Below, piece by piece: positions 9,223 to 19,600 of a DNA stretch of 64,000 nucleotides (position 1 is its first letter; each line of letters starts with the position of its first letter). A program made the position numbers and the translations under genes. The DNA lies in contig NZ_JBODJB010000001.1 of assembly GCF_050611725.1 (NCBI RefSeq), positions 2,666,001 through 2,730,000 on the forward strand, in the 5' to 3' direction. Below the pieces are notes generated by a model. It was not told the origin of the DNA. It ran no database searches and was given only the letters and a program-made list of their open reading frames with translations. This DNA comes from Ferruginibacter sp050611725 (GTDB lineage Bacteria; Bacteroidota; Bacteroidia; Chitinophagales; Chitinophagaceae).

Positions 9223-10365
9223 TTATTCTTGATTTAGAAAGAATCTAACAACTGGAACGACATTTTTATCAAAGCTGTAATGCTCTGCTGCCTTACAACA
9301 GTTGCTCTTATAAAATTCGTAATTATTTTTTATTGTATTCACTGCATTATAAATTGTTTCCGGTTCAAAATCATTTACTAAGATACCGGCCTCAAAATCT
9401 TCAATCACTTTCAACCCATCAAGTTTATTGGCTATAACAGGTACGCCTGCGGCTAGATAGGCAAACATTTTTCCTGAAGGAGCTGTTTGATAATTATAGG
9501 TATTCATTTTAGGAAAGCTCAGATCATAAAAACAAAAACCTATTTCATATTGTGATAGAAACCGAAGCATATCCCTACTTTCCATGTAATCTTCATTCAA
9601 TATTATCGTGCCGTTAGCAATCTGTGACGCATAATTTGAAAGAACATATTCCTTTTCGTCTTTCAACACAGCTCCTTTAAAAGTAAGTGAGAATTGAGGA
9701 TAATTACTAATGAATTTCAAGCAATGATACATACCAAACCAGGGTGTAGCTGTACCATTAAACAATAAAGCATTGTTCTTTTTAACTACACTTTCAATCG
9801 GCATATAAACAGGTGCATTTTGTACATAAAAAACCCTGTGTTCTTTCTCACCAAAAAGATATGTATATCGTTGTTTGCTTTGAATGATCACTGTTCTGAT
9901 AAAGTCATCTTTCACTTTTTTAAGCAAAGGAATCTCATCATTTGTTAACTCTAAAGAAAGAAAAGATGCTTTTTTAAAATAGCGTTCAGACAAGTACAAC
10001 AACATCATATCTACAGCAATCACTTCATCGTAATTGTAACGGTGTTGATTAAGTGCTTTCTTGTACCCGACAAATCTTACAAAATCGTATATGGATAATC
10101 CGCCAATAACAGACAGATTAAAAAAGTGTAAGAATTTATGTAAAAGAAAAAGCGGTAAGGCTTTGATCTTTGCCTGCTTGCTTGTATCAAGATCAAAATG
10201 CTCAACCTTTCTCTCTTTAAGGTCATTTGAGCCAAAAGATTTAGGAGTGGGAGCATAAATAGTAACATCGGCATTAACAGACAATGCATCATACACCCCT
10301 AATGTAGTAGGAGAAAAAGCAATGTGCTCAAGAGGGAATAATATCAATATTTTTTTTCGGCTCAT
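9223..10365 (-). CDS. Glycosyltransferase, GT-B fold
   Basis: The protein has 380 residues. Its N-terminal half (KKILILFPLEHIAFSPTTLGVYDAL) looks like a GT-B acceptor domain. The C-terminal half has NALLFNGTATPWFGMYHCL, then APSGKMFAYLAAGVPVIAN, a variant of the GT4 signature in which K and A-G-V-P-V are kept. It overlaps the upstream epimerase-like gene by 4 bases (ATGA), so the two are translationally coupled in one operon with the acyltransferase. It should transfer a sugar in the cytoplasm during surface-glycan synthesis. The linkage cannot be assigned. Confidence 0.75.
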   Translation of the reverse strand: MSRKKILILFPLEHIAFSPTTLGVYDALSVNADVTIYAPTPKSFGSNDLKERKVEHFDLDTSKQAKIKALPLFLLHKFLHFFNLSVIGGLSIYDFVRFVGYKKALNQHRYNYDEVIAVDMMLLYLSERYFKKASFLSLELTNDEIPLLKKVKDDFIRTVIIQSKQRYTYLFGEKEHRVFYVQNAPVYMPIESVVKKNNALLFNGTATPWFGMYHCLKFISNYPQFSLTFKGAVLKDEKEYVLSNYASQIANGTIILNEDYMESRDMLRFLSQYEIGFCFYDLSFPKMNTYNYQTAPSGKMFAYLAAGVPVIANKLDGLKVIEDFEAGILVNDFEPETIYNAVNTIKNNYEFYKSNCCKAAEHYSFDKNVVPVVRFFLNQE

Positions 10366-11228
10366 ACATCCATCATCATCATCTTTGCCAATTCTTCAAA
10401 AGATACTGCTGGTTTCCATCCCAAAGAATGTATCAATGTGGCATCCGCCACCAGTTGTTTATAGTCAGGAATAAAATCAGGGTTTACAACAACAAAGTCT
10501 TTCCAGTTTTTATTTGCAATAGAAAAACATGCAGTCAGCCAATTCTCAATGGAATAGCCTTTGCCTGAAGCAATATTTGCTTCGAATACATGCTCTTGTT
10601 GAACCAAAGTCAATATCCCTTTCACAATATCTCCGGCGTAGGTCCATTCTTTGATTGCAGCGATATCTCCTATTGGTAACTTATCCCCTTCAACAGCACG
10701 TTTTGCAAAAGCGGCAATCTTCATTGCCATATGCCTTTCGCTGCGGCGTGGACTATCATGATTAAAAAAATATCCAACGTAAACATTTAATCCTAATTTT
10801 CTGTAATACCGAGCTGCATAGACAGAAAGGATACGACTTACAGAATATGGATCTCTTGCTTCAAATTCATCCGTTTCTTTTATCGGACGGTCGTTATTTT
10901 TAAACTGTAACCCACTTCCAGATATAAATATTTTTGTAGATGGCGAAAAAGCTTTTGCAGCTTCTAATATATTAATTGTACCTGTACTGATCGTGGCATG
11001 ATTTTCAAATAAAGCATCATGTCTTGTTGTAGAATTAGCTGCCAGATGAAAAATATAATCGGGTTTATATTGTTGAATCAACTCAGACACCTGTGCATAA
11101 TCAGCAATATTGGTTTTTAAAAAGCCTCCATTTCTGGAAACACCAATTACAATATGCCCTTCCTGCTGCAATAATTGCGACAAATAGTAACCGTCCTGAC
11201 CGTTAGCTCCGAATATGATTGATGTCAT
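10362..11228 (-). CDS. NAD(P)-dependent sugar epimerase/dehydratase, GMD-like, with a Tyr-x3-Arg active site
   Basis: This 288-residue extended SDR protein resembles GDP-mannose dehydratases and GDP-4-keto-6-deoxy-mannose reductases. It has the cofactor motif FGANGQDGYYLSQLL at residues 6-20, ISGSG at 102-106, and NHDSPRRSERHMAMKIAAFA, which parallels the GMD motif NHESPRRGET. The active-site pair is unusual: Tyr128-Ser-Val-Ser-Arg132, so the normally invariant lysine is arginine. It could be a reductase acting after Gmd, which would make GDP-D-rhamnose or similar, or an enzyme with altered or lost activity. It overlaps both neighbouring genes by 4 bases and is therefore in an operon with a glycosyltransferase and an acyltransferase. 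Confidence 0.72.
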   Translation of the reverse strand: MTSIIFGANGQDGYYLSQLLQQEGHIVIGVSRNGGFLKTNIADYAQVSELIQQYKPDYIFHLAANSTTRHDALFENHATISTGTINILEAAKAFSPSTKIFISGSGLQFKNNDRPIKETDEFEARDPYSVSRILSVYAARYYRKLGLNVYVGYFFNHDSPRRSERHMAMKIAAFAKRAVEGDKLPIGDIAAIKEWTYAGDIVKGILTLVQQEHVFEANIASGKGYSIENWLTACFSIANKNWKDFVVVNPDFIPDYKQLVADATLIHSLGWKPAVSFEELAKMMMMDV

Positions 11229-12346
11229 TTTTTATTATAAAATTTATCCTTCAATTTTAAAAAAAACAACTCCATCCCATAATAACTTCCCATTGAAAAT
11301 AGTATGCTTATGATTAGAGTTAGCATATAAAACAAGAAATACAAAGCATAATTATTTATCAACCCAAATTTATCTTGATAAATATTATATAACAACGTTA
11401 TGAATATTATATGATACGCATACATGCCATAAGTGTACTTTCCTAACTTTGTAATCAAACGTAAATTGCCCATTTTGTAGAACGACTTCTCAGAAAAATT
11501 CTGCTCCAAGATAATAACTACAAAAAATAAAGAATAAACTATTGAGCTAACTGCTATTCCAAAATGGCTTTCAAAAAGATTATCTCTAAATAAAATTGCA
11601 AATATTAAACCAATATATATTGAAACTATAAATTTCCTGGACCATTTGTTTATTTTATTCTGCAATGGAGTATATATAACCATATAGCCTGCGATACATC
11701 CTATTAATAAAGCAGGAAAAACTGCAAAAGTGTGAAACTCTGTAACTCCAACCTTTTCGGCATAATATAACCTGTAAAAAAAACAACCCACAATTAGAAA
11801 AGGAAAAATTTTAAATACTTTTTTACCAAAACACAATATGAGAATCGGTAAAATAAAATAGAATTGCTCCTCAACTGCAACACTCCACAGAACTGTAATA
11901 GGTATAGAACTTATGCCATTGTATGCCAAGTCGAAATTAGTAAGAAAACTAACAGCAAGAGGAAAATTGATTTTCTGTAATGAATAATTTTGCCAATGTG
12001 TAGTGGAGAGTAATAAGGCCAGAATTATCACTAAAAAATATACAGGCCATATCCGCAACACTCGCCTCATATAAAAAGCCCTTATATCAATTTTACCATG
12101 CTCGCTTTCTTCTTTAAGTAACAAATAAGAAATAAGAAACCCACTTAAAACAAAAAAAAAATTCACTCCAAGTCCTGCATTACCTATCATCTTATTTAGC
12201 CCCTTAATAATTACAGTGCGCTCTTCAAACTGAAATAAAAGAAAGCAATGTGAAACAAAAACAAACAAAAATGCCATAAACCTTAATCCGTCAAGATTAG
12301 GGAAATAAGTTTTGTTTGTTTGTATTATAATTTCTTTGTTAGTCAT
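11225..12346 (-). CDS. Acyltransferase family 3 (OafA-like) membrane protein
   Basis: The 373-residue protein has about ten hydrophobic helices. The first segment, FPNLDGLRFMAFLFVFVSHC, contains the family motif with the catalytic-type histidine (S-H-C). It is followed by GVNFFFVLSGFLISYLLL and FYMRRVLRIWPVYFL with the conserved arginines, and by WSVAVEEQFYFILP. This set is characteristic of acyltransferase-3 proteins that O-acetylate or otherwise acylate O-antigens and exopolysaccharides at the inner membrane. It overlaps the downstream epimerase-like gene by 4 bases. The size and motif set are normal for the family. The substrate is unknown. Confidence 0.9.
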   Translation of the reverse strand: MTNKEIIIQTNKTYFPNLDGLRFMAFLFVFVSHCFLLFQFEERTVIIKGLNKMIGNAGLGVNFFFVLSGFLISYLLLKEESEHGKIDIRAFYMRRVLRIWPVYFLVIILALLLSTTHWQNYSLQKINFPLAVSFLTNFDLAYNGISSIPITVLWSVAVEEQFYFILPILILCFGKKVFKIFPFLIVGCFFYRLYYAEKVGVTEFHTFAVFPALLIGCIAGYMVIYTPLQNKINKWSRKFIVSIYIGLIFAILFRDNLFESHFGIAVSSIVYSLFFVVIILEQNFSEKSFYKMGNLRLITKLGKYTYGMYAYHIIFITLLYNIYQDKFGLINNYALYFLFYMLTLIISILFSMGSYYGMELFFLKLKDKFYNKK

Positions 12347-12367
12347 GATGACTGTATAGGATATCAG

Positions 12368-13465
12368 TTATATAATATCTTCTACTTTTCTTGAATTTCT
12401 TTTTTTTAATAAGGTTTCCCAGCCTAAGCTATTTATTCTGTGCTTATATTTTTCAATCTTTCTCTCGATTGTATTTATGAACGTTTCTTTTTTAATAGGT
12501 AACAAAAAAATACCGCTGATCTTTTTTCTGCTTTTCAACACAAGGGCATTATCCTCCAAAACTCTTTCGAATTTTTTTGCAAAATTCTCAGGGGACCAAT
12601 CCTCTTTCATCTTCTCAACAATTTGAGTGGATTTATTAATTGAATCTTGTAAACTGAATTTTGGATATGGAGATAAGTAAGATGTTATATGCCTAAATGT
12701 ATTGTTATCTGAAACAGATAAAGGCCTACCCGAAACAATGGCCTGATCGGTTGTAGCTGCTAAACCTTGCATATCTCTATCATACAAAAAACAATTAAGT
12801 GTATTGGAACTACACCATGCAATCAATTCTTCTTTTTGCATAAAATCATGAGTTACCCGAACTTCGATGCCATCCTTTGCCTTTGATTTACATACATCTG
12901 CTAAGAATGCAGCATATTCTTTTGAATTAGGAACAAAATCTCCATATGGGATATTGATCCTAACAATAGCTTTTGAGAACTCCTTATTGACCGCATCTAC
13001 TACATGCTGAAAGCCTTTTCCTTTGGTTGCAAAACCAAAAGTTCCTATAACAGGAACAGGGTTATCTACGATTCTTAAATCTATATCTATCTTTTCGAGT
13101 GGTCTGGGGAATGGATATACTTTTTTATTTTTACTTTTAACAGTTGGATCTAAAACACAATATGCATCAAAATCTTTATCTGAGCACATTACAAATGGGT
13201 TATCAGGAAGCACCTCCAAAACCATTGTTGCAACAAAGCCCAACTCCTTTTTTAGAGATTTTGTTTGTAACCAATCCATTGTTACTAGATGATAATTAAA
13301 AAAATAAAAATCATACCCTATCGGAATACTCCTGTTATCAATATCGATTTCAACATAATCCAGTTGATACTTGGTGGATAGCAGCAAACACTTATAGGCC
13401 ATATATCCGGATTCGTATATACTATCTTTCGACTTTCGATTATTGACAAAAAGCCCTTTCATCAT
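12368..13465 (-). CDS. Probable glycosyltransferase-like protein
   Basis: The 365-residue product has no signal peptide and reads as a two-domain alpha/beta protein. A central segment, PVPVIGTFGFATKGKGFQHVVDAVN (about residues 137-161, split here by function), resembles the start of the C-terminal domain of GT4 enzymes, where G-F-x-x-x-K-G is typical. It also has LYDRDMQGLAATTDQAIVSGRP, in place of the usual E-A-x-x-x-G-x-P motif. The catalytic glutamate is therefore not obvious. It lies 21 bases upstream of the acyltransferase and probably shares its transcript. I am fairly sure of the fold and unsure of the activity. Confidence 0.55.
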   Translation of the reverse strand: MMKGLFVNNRKSKDSIYESGYMAYKCLLLSTKYQLDYVEIDIDNRSIPIGYDFYFFNYHLVTMDWLQTKSLKKELGFVATMVLEVLPDNPFVMCSDKDFDAYCVLDPTVKSKNKKVYPFPRPLEKIDIDLRIVDNPVPVIGTFGFATKGKGFQHVVDAVNKEFSKAIVRINIPYGDFVPNSKEYAAFLADVCKSKAKDGIEVRVTHDFMQKEELIAWCSSNTLNCFLYDRDMQGLAATTDQAIVSGRPLSVSDNNTFRHITSYLSPYPKFSLQDSINKSTQIVEKMKEDWSPENFAKKFERVLEDNALVLKSRKKISGIFLLPIKKETFINTIERKIEKYKHRINSLGWETLLKKRNSRKVEDII

Positions 13466-13501
13466 AAATTTTGTATTCTAATTTGTTTTACCCAATTATG
13501 A

Positions 13502-13951
13502 TTATTGTACAGGCTCCCATCTTGCACTAATTAACACCGAAGCTCTGGCCGCACTTTCCAAAATATGTTTTTCAGTAATATCTACAAGATTCCAATGATC
13601 TGTAGTGATCCCGTTAATTGTTAGGTCTAAATTTGTTTCGTCATCACTGGAAAACGACCAAGTTGTCTGATGTACAATACCGGTGGCATCCGTATGAGTA
13701 CCGGTGCCATCTAAATTAAAAGTGAGCCTAACTATGTCTTGGTTATATTCAGTTGTATTTTCTACACCTCTCAAATAATGAACATTGTTACCTGAAGTGT
13801 TAGTCCAAAGTTCATTGACCTGCCAAGTATATTTAGCTAATATTTCTGCTCTTGACAAACCCGATTTGGCTGAGCAGTGTTTAGTACATTTACATCCAAT
13901 AAAGAATATTCCTAACAATAATAATGCTATTGCAGATTTCATTAAATGCAT
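13502..13951 (-). CDS. Small lipoprotein, lipocalin-like
   Basis: The 149-residue protein has a lipoprotein signal with lipobox F-I-G-C around residue 20. The mature part is short and beta-rich: YTWQVNELWTNTSGNNVHYL, then DIVRLTFNLDGTGTHTDA, then WSFSSDDETNLDLTIN. This matches the lipocalin-like lipoproteins common in Bacteroidota, which carry a W..... start, a G-T-x-T centre and a W-x-F-x-x-D end. It should be anchored in the outer membrane. It is located between a glycosyltransferase-like gene and a methyltransferase gene on the same strand. Its ligand, if any, is unknown. Confidence 0.65.
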   Translation of the reverse strand: MHLMKSAIALLLLGIFFIGCKCTKHCSAKSGLSRAEILAKYTWQVNELWTNTSGNNVHYLRGVENTTEYNQDIVRLTFNLDGTGTHTDATGIVHQTTWSFSSDDETNLDLTINGITTDHWNLVDITEKHILESAARASVLISARWEPVQ

Positions 13952-13975
13952 AAACTATACTTTGTATTTCTGATC

Positions 13976-15232
13976 TTATTTTTTGTAAATATCAATTGAA
14001 GGTATTGGGAAAATAAATCCGGTACCTTTTTCTAAAGCTTCTTTTTCTCTTTCAACAAATTCTGCTTTAAAGTGCCATGGTAACACTAAATAATAATCAG
14101 GATTCATAGCCCTACTTTCTTCTTCGCTAATGATTGGAATGTTTGTTCCTAAAGTGTAAGCGCCATATTTATCTGGATTACGTTCAGCTGCATAATCTAC
14201 CAGCATATTATTAATATCGCACCATTGCAATATTGTATTACCTTTTGTAGACGCTCCATAAACATGCACCTTTTTACCTTCTTTTTTAAATTTAACCAAC
14301 AGGTCATGTAGTTCATTTTTAACTTTTTCAATACGATATTGAAAAGCAACATATGGTTTATCAGTATCCAATTCTAAATCAAATTCCTTCTGTCTCACAT
14401 CATTCATCAATTTGTAATTCTCTTTATTGTAATACAATCCACTTTCTTTATGAGTTGCATAACACCTAATACTTCCTCCGTTAATATCATTAAATGAGAT
14501 TTTAAAAATTTTCATATCTGCTAGAGAAACAATTTTTTCTAAGACAGCAAGACTGTAAAATTCCAAATGTTCATGACAGATCGTATCATAACTATCCAGT
14601 TCAAGCATATGTGGCATATAGCTCATTTCAAAAACCCATATCCCTTCCGGCGAAAGATATTTTTTTATGTTTTTAACAAAATCTACAGGACTTTCTAAGT
14701 CATAAAACATGGCTATGGAAGTAATAACATCCATCTTCTTATCCTTAATAACACTGTTTAGTTCAGCGGACGGAAAAATATCTTGCACAACTTTAGCTCC
14801 TTTTACTTCTTGAGCCACATCACTTGGGTCACAACCAAATTTTTCAAAATTATTGGGATAATATCCCAATAGGGTACCGTCATTACACCCAATATCTAAT
14901 ACATTGCAATTATCTTTTTTGAGTAGCTCCAATGTACTGTCAACAATTTCTTTTAAATGGTTACGCATTGTGGCATTTGTGCCACTTCTATACCAATATG
15001 CCGCATATAATATTTCTGAAGGTACACTGTGTTCCATCTGCAATAAACCGCATGCGTTTTCATCAATTTGTGGATTACATCTAACAAGTGAACAATTTAT
15101 TTTACGTTGCGACGGCATCTCTTTACCGGGTTTTACAAATGACCCCTGCAAATATTGTGGCCCCAGATCAATTACGGGAGTTAAAGATGATGACCCACAA
15201 ACACGACAAGTTGTTCTTTTACGAATATGCAT
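13976..15232 (-). CDS. Sugar C-methyltransferase-like SAM enzyme with zinc-binding N-terminus
   Basis: The 418-residue protein has the three-part layout of NovU/TcaB9-type sugar methyltransferases. An N-terminal zinc-binding part has cysteines 9 and 12 (CRVCGSS) and later cysteines around 47-61. A SAM-binding domain has NVLDIGCNDGTLLGYY at residues 110-125. The C-terminal domain contains VHVYGASTKGNTILQWC, as in the Methyltransf_14 family. Relatives methylate carbon 3 of dTDP- or GDP-4-keto-deoxysugars. It overlaps nothing, and the next upstream gene is 5 bases away, so the two are probably co-transcribed. A branched or methylated deoxysugar in the surface glycan is a reasonable inference. 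Confidence 0.82.
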   Translation of the reverse strand: MHIRKRTTCRVCGSSSLTPVIDLGPQYLQGSFVKPGKEMPSQRKINCSLVRCNPQIDENACGLLQMEHSVPSEILYAAYWYRSGTNATMRNHLKEIVDSTLELLKKDNCNVLDIGCNDGTLLGYYPNNFEKFGCDPSDVAQEVKGAKVVQDIFPSAELNSVIKDKKMDVITSIAMFYDLESPVDFVKNIKKYLSPEGIWVFEMSYMPHMLELDSYDTICHEHLEFYSLAVLEKIVSLADMKIFKISFNDINGGSIRCYATHKESGLYYNKENYKLMNDVRQKEFDLELDTDKPYVAFQYRIEKVKNELHDLLVKFKKEGKKVHVYGASTKGNTILQWCDINNMLVDYAAERNPDKYGAYTLGTNIPIISEEESRAMNPDYYLVLPWHFKAEFVEREKEALEKGTGFIFPIPSIDIYKK

Positions 15233-15237
15233 ATATA

Positions 15238-15672
15238 TTATTTTGATATGATTTTTTGAAGTTCTAAATCAATAGCGTCAATACATTTATTACGCTGCAA
15301 ATTAAGCACTGCAAGCGATTTTACTAATTGATCCTTTTGTTCAATCGGTACATTTTCTATATTATATCCTTTTTCTACTTCATGCCAGAGTTGACAATTA
15401 ACATCGGCCAATTGATAAAATATTTCTCCAATCTTGCCACTCACCTCTGCTGTCTCATTCCCTTCTTTTTTGAAAACCTTATTGGCTGCAAATGTTATTT
15501 TATCGGCAGGAATCACACCTGAAATTGCATCTGCAAAATACTGATCAATTTCTTCTTGCAATTGAACTGATTGTTTATTCAGGCTTTGTAATCTCGTCTC
15601 ATCATCGGTGTGATATTGCTTTAACTTTACAATAGTTAATTTATCACACAGCATTCCTAAAGTTTCTGCCAT
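15238..15672 (-). CDS. Small helical protein, polysaccharide-cluster associated, unknown function
   Basis: The 144-residue product is almost entirely helical. It begins with LGMLCDKLTIVKLKQYHTDD and ends with LNLQRNKCIDAIDLELQKI. Both ends resemble short proteins found beside LPS and exopolysaccharide genes (DUF4254- or DUF6165-like), in which a D-K-x-T/S-I-x-x-x-K motif and an L-N-x-x-R-N-x-x-I-x-x-I-D motif recur. The exact family is uncertain. It has no signal peptide and no membrane helix. It lies 5 bases upstream of the C-methyltransferase and probably leads that transcript. A TATTTTTG element at 15694-15701 on the minus strand may be its -7 promoter box. Confidence 0.5.
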   Translation of the reverse strand: MAETLGMLCDKLTIVKLKQYHTDDETRLQSLNKQSVQLQEEIDQYFADAISGVIPADKITFAANKVFKKEGNETAEVSGKIGEIFYQLADVNCQLWHEVEKGYNIENVPIEQKDQLVKSLAVLNLQRNKCIDAIDLELQKIISK

Positions 15673-15718
15673 AGCTATTTTTTAAAAGTGGTACAAAAAT
15701 ATCATTTCTAAACCTATT

Positions 15719-16477
15719 TCAGGCATCAATTTTCAGATTAAAATCAGGGGCAATTTTGCCTAAAAAAGTCTCTAACCCCTTTCTTTTATCTGAATTAAAA
15801 ACATAGTGAATATTTTGAGTATAATACTTGGCCAAATCATGTGGAGAAGGATTTGCAGCAATAACTTGGTCAATATTTTGCAGTCCGTAATTATTAGCTA
15901 TTATGAACTCTTTAATAAATTCATTAGATAATTGTTTATTACTTACCCATACTGCAAAAACAAAAGGCAATCCCGTGTATTGTTTCCACGCCAACCCTAA
16001 ATCGTATTCATAAGCCGTTTGTAATTTTTTTTGCAAAGCCCTATCTCCGATAACCAATGCAGCGGTCGTTCCAGCAATCGCATTTTCAAACCCTTTTCGT
16101 GAATATTCAAATATTGGATCTATTTTCCAAAACTCTTTACATAAAAGCTTTACAAGCTCCACCGAGGTCCTACTCTGATAGTCGAGTAAAACAATCTTTA
16201 TCTGCTCTAAGGGTACTTCGCTAAACAAACAAACACTATCTACAGCCCCATCACAGCTTATACAATGATTGCCTATTACATGATATTCCACCATCATTGG
16301 AATCACAGCTACAGGCAATAAAGCAATGTCTATTTCATTATTCAACAAAGCATCGGCTATGTTTGAGGGATAATTATCCACAATATCAATTATACCGCTC
16401 ATCATCCCTAACTCTAACCCATACACTAAAGGTTTTGTATTCAAATAGCTTACCGCACCAACTCTGATTTTTTCCAT
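15719..16477 (-). CDS. mqnA: Menaquinone biosynthesis enzyme MqnA (chorismate dehydratase)
   Basis: At 252 residues the protein matches MqnA in length. It starts with IRVGAVSYLNTKPLVYGLE, the family's substrate-binding N-terminus, and continues with NEIDIALLPVAVIP and ALVIGDRALQ, which line the periplasmic-binding-protein-like cleft. MqnA dehydrates chorismate to 3-(1-carboxyvinyloxy)benzoate, the first step of the futalosine pathway to menaquinone. No other futalosine-pathway genes are in the window, which is normal because they are often scattered. A TATCTTTG element at 16510-16517 (minus strand) is a likely -7 box. Confidence 0.9.
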   Translation of the reverse strand: MEKIRVGAVSYLNTKPLVYGLELGMMSGIIDIVDNYPSNIADALLNNEIDIALLPVAVIPMMVEYHVIGNHCISCDGAVDSVCLFSEVPLEQIKIVLLDYQSRTSVELVKLLCKEFWKIDPIFEYSRKGFENAIAGTTAALVIGDRALQKKLQTAYEYDLGLAWKQYTGLPFVFAVWVSNKQLSNEFIKEFIIANNYGLQNIDQVIAANPSPHDLAKYYTQNIHYVFNSDKRKGLETFLGKIAPDFNLKIDA

Positions 16478-16645
16478 AATATTTTTAACATACTTATTCT
16501 ACTAATCCGCAAAGATACTCTAATGATAGATTTAAAATGCGCTCAGGACCAACAAGGTAGGCTACCTGACAACTTTCAAATTATAACCAAACTAATTTAC
16601 CGGCATTAGTTTATTGGATTTAGTTAATTATTATATTGCGTATAT

Positions 16646-19600
16646 ATGAAGAAATACATTGCTATCAGTATCATGTGCATATCCGCAATGGTTAGTCACG
16701 CTCAAATTGATACTGCATTTTGGTTTGCAGCTCCCGATGCATCATCTGCATATGGTTATGACAGACCAATCTTTTTAAGAATTACATCTTATCAACAGCC
16801 TTGCAATGTAACTGTTTCCCAGCCTGCAGGGGGCGGTTTACCGACGCAAACTTTTTATATGGCCGCAAATACTACCCAATCCATCGATCTTACAACATGG
16901 ATCAATAGTATTGAATGTGCTCCCGGAAATATTGTACAAAACAAAGGAATCAAAGTTACTTCCGACAATAATATTGCAGTGTACTATGAAGTAAGTGTTG
17001 GCGGTCCAAATCCTGAATTTTTTGCATTCAAAGGAAAGAACGGATTGGGCAATGAATTTTATATCTCATCGCAAAATATAATGGGCAACTCTCCGGTGAT
17101 CAGTCCAACCCCAACATCCTCCTTTAATATTGTAGCTACCGAGGATAATACGTCGGTAACAATTACACCAACAAATAATATCGTTGGTCACCTTGCTAAT
17201 ATCCCTTTTACAATAACATTAAATCAAGGTCAAACCTTTGCTGCAATTGCTACGGGACAGTCTGCATCACAACACTTGCAAGGATCATATGTTACCTCCA
17301 CCAAACCTATTGCAATAACCGTTGCTGATGATCTTTTACAAGGAACACCTTATGGAGGACCTTGTGAAGACCTTGCCGGAGATCAAATCATACCGGTAAA
17401 TATTATTGGAAGCGAATACATTGCCGTAAAAAGTGATTTAAATCCTCCTTATGATAAATTATATATAACTGCTACACAGAATGCTACTTCTATAAAGCAG
17501 GATGGGGTTATTGTTGCTACTATAAATAAAGGTCAGACTAAAGAACTTACCGTATCAAATGCCTCAACTTACGTAGAAACATCTGCACCAGCATATGCAT
17601 ACCATTTGTCTGGACTTGGTTGTGAAGCAGGTTCGGCCTTATTACCTAAAATCAACTGCACAGGCAGTAGTTCGGTTTCGGTTACCAGAAGCACCAATGG
17701 ATCCTTAGTATTTACCCTTTTAATTAAAAATGGTGGGCAAAATAGTTTTTTAGTAAATGGTGTTGGAGGTATTATTACAGGAGCTAATTTTAGCGTTGTT
17801 CCTGCAACAGGTGGGGCATGGTATGCCGGTAAGGTGACCTTATCAGCATCAACCTATCCAAAAGGTTCTGTTGTAACCATATCTAATACTAGCAGTATAT
17901 TTCAATTAGGAATGTTTCAGGGCGATAATCTTGGTGTTGGCGTCGGTTATTTCAGCGACTACAATACGTTAAAGGCTCATGCATTTACAACCACACCGGT
18001 TGTTTGTCCAGGCAACTCAATAAATTTATCCGCCGATCTTATTGCCTCATCAACATATGCTTGGACCGGCCCCAATGGATATACTAGTAACGTACAAAAC
18101 CCGATAATAAACAATGTATCTGTCTTAAACAGTGGCAAATATCATCTAACAGTTACTGTACCTGATTGCGGCACATATAAAGATTCTATTGTTGTAACGG
18201 TACTAACTACCTGCACACAACCCTGCACCAACTGGCTCAACACAACATCCGGCAACGCTTACGCTACTGCAGGAGATCTTGATGTTACAGGTGACAAACT
18301 TACGGTTGAGGTTAACTTTATGGCTCCGGCAACAACAAACAGTGGCGGGTTCTTGGTTTCTAAGCATACTAATGCTGCCGATGATAATTATGCGATCTGG
18401 CCCGGCGGTTGTGCCCTTAATGCTGCCAATACCGGAGAAGTTTTTGCATTGGAAAACTGCGCTATAGAATTAAACAAAACTTATCATGTAGCAATGGTAT
18501 ATGATGGAAGCAGTTTGAAGTTTTACAGAAATGGTTTTCTACATAGCCAAACGCCAGCTTCAGGAAATCTGATAAACAATAATTTACTTACTCATATTGC
18601 ACGTAATCCATCAGGAACACTCTATCCTTTCAGTGGTTATATAAATGAAGTTCGTGTCTGGAATGTGGCTCGTACACAAAATCAGATCAAAACATATATG
18701 AATTCAATTTTGCCCTCTCCAACTACTCAAACAGGACTTCTAGGATACTATACTTTTGATAATCTTTTAAATAAACAAGGCAATACAGCGTATAATTTAA
18801 CCTTGCAGGGAAATGCAAGCATTAATGTAACCAACCCTAATTGTTCTTTTGTTGCAGACTCATGCAAGGTTACAATTCCTACACCAAATCTTATCGTAAA
18901 CGATTACACCCCGGTAATATCACTTGACCTGTCATGTGAGAACAAAATTAGAGTTCAAAATGCGGCAACTTACAAAGTAGGAGATACCGTTTTAATGATT
19001 CAAATGAAAGGTGCTGTAATTGACAGCAGTAATAGTGCAAATTTTGGCAACATAACAGATTATAAAAATTCAGGCAATTATGAATTCAATTACATTAAAT
19101 CCATATCCGGCAATATAATTGAGTTACTGAATAAACTTACCCGGCAATATGATATACCTAACGGTAAAGTACAATTGGTAAGAGTTCCTTATTTCAAAAG
19201 CACAAACTTAAATGCAACACTTACTTGCCTACCATGGGATGGAAGCGTTGGTGGCGTATTGGTTTTAAATGCCAAAGACACTGTTAACCTGAATGGCAAT
19301 ATTGATGTTACAGGAAAAGGCTTTAGAGGTGGTAGTACTACAAATATCGTCCCTGTTACTTTAAGTTGTTTTTACAATAACTATTACGAATCATATAACA
19401 CCGCAACTGCAGCTCAAAAAGGCGAAGGTATTGCAGAAGTAAGTAGCGGTAGATTGAATGGTAAAGGAAATCTGGCCAATGGCGGCGGAGGAGGCAATGG
19501 GCACAACTCAGGGGGCGGAGGAGGCAGCAATGTTGCTGCAGGCGGTTTAGGCGGCTATCAATTAGACAATTGTGGCTCCTCCCCTTTTGACAACAGAGGC

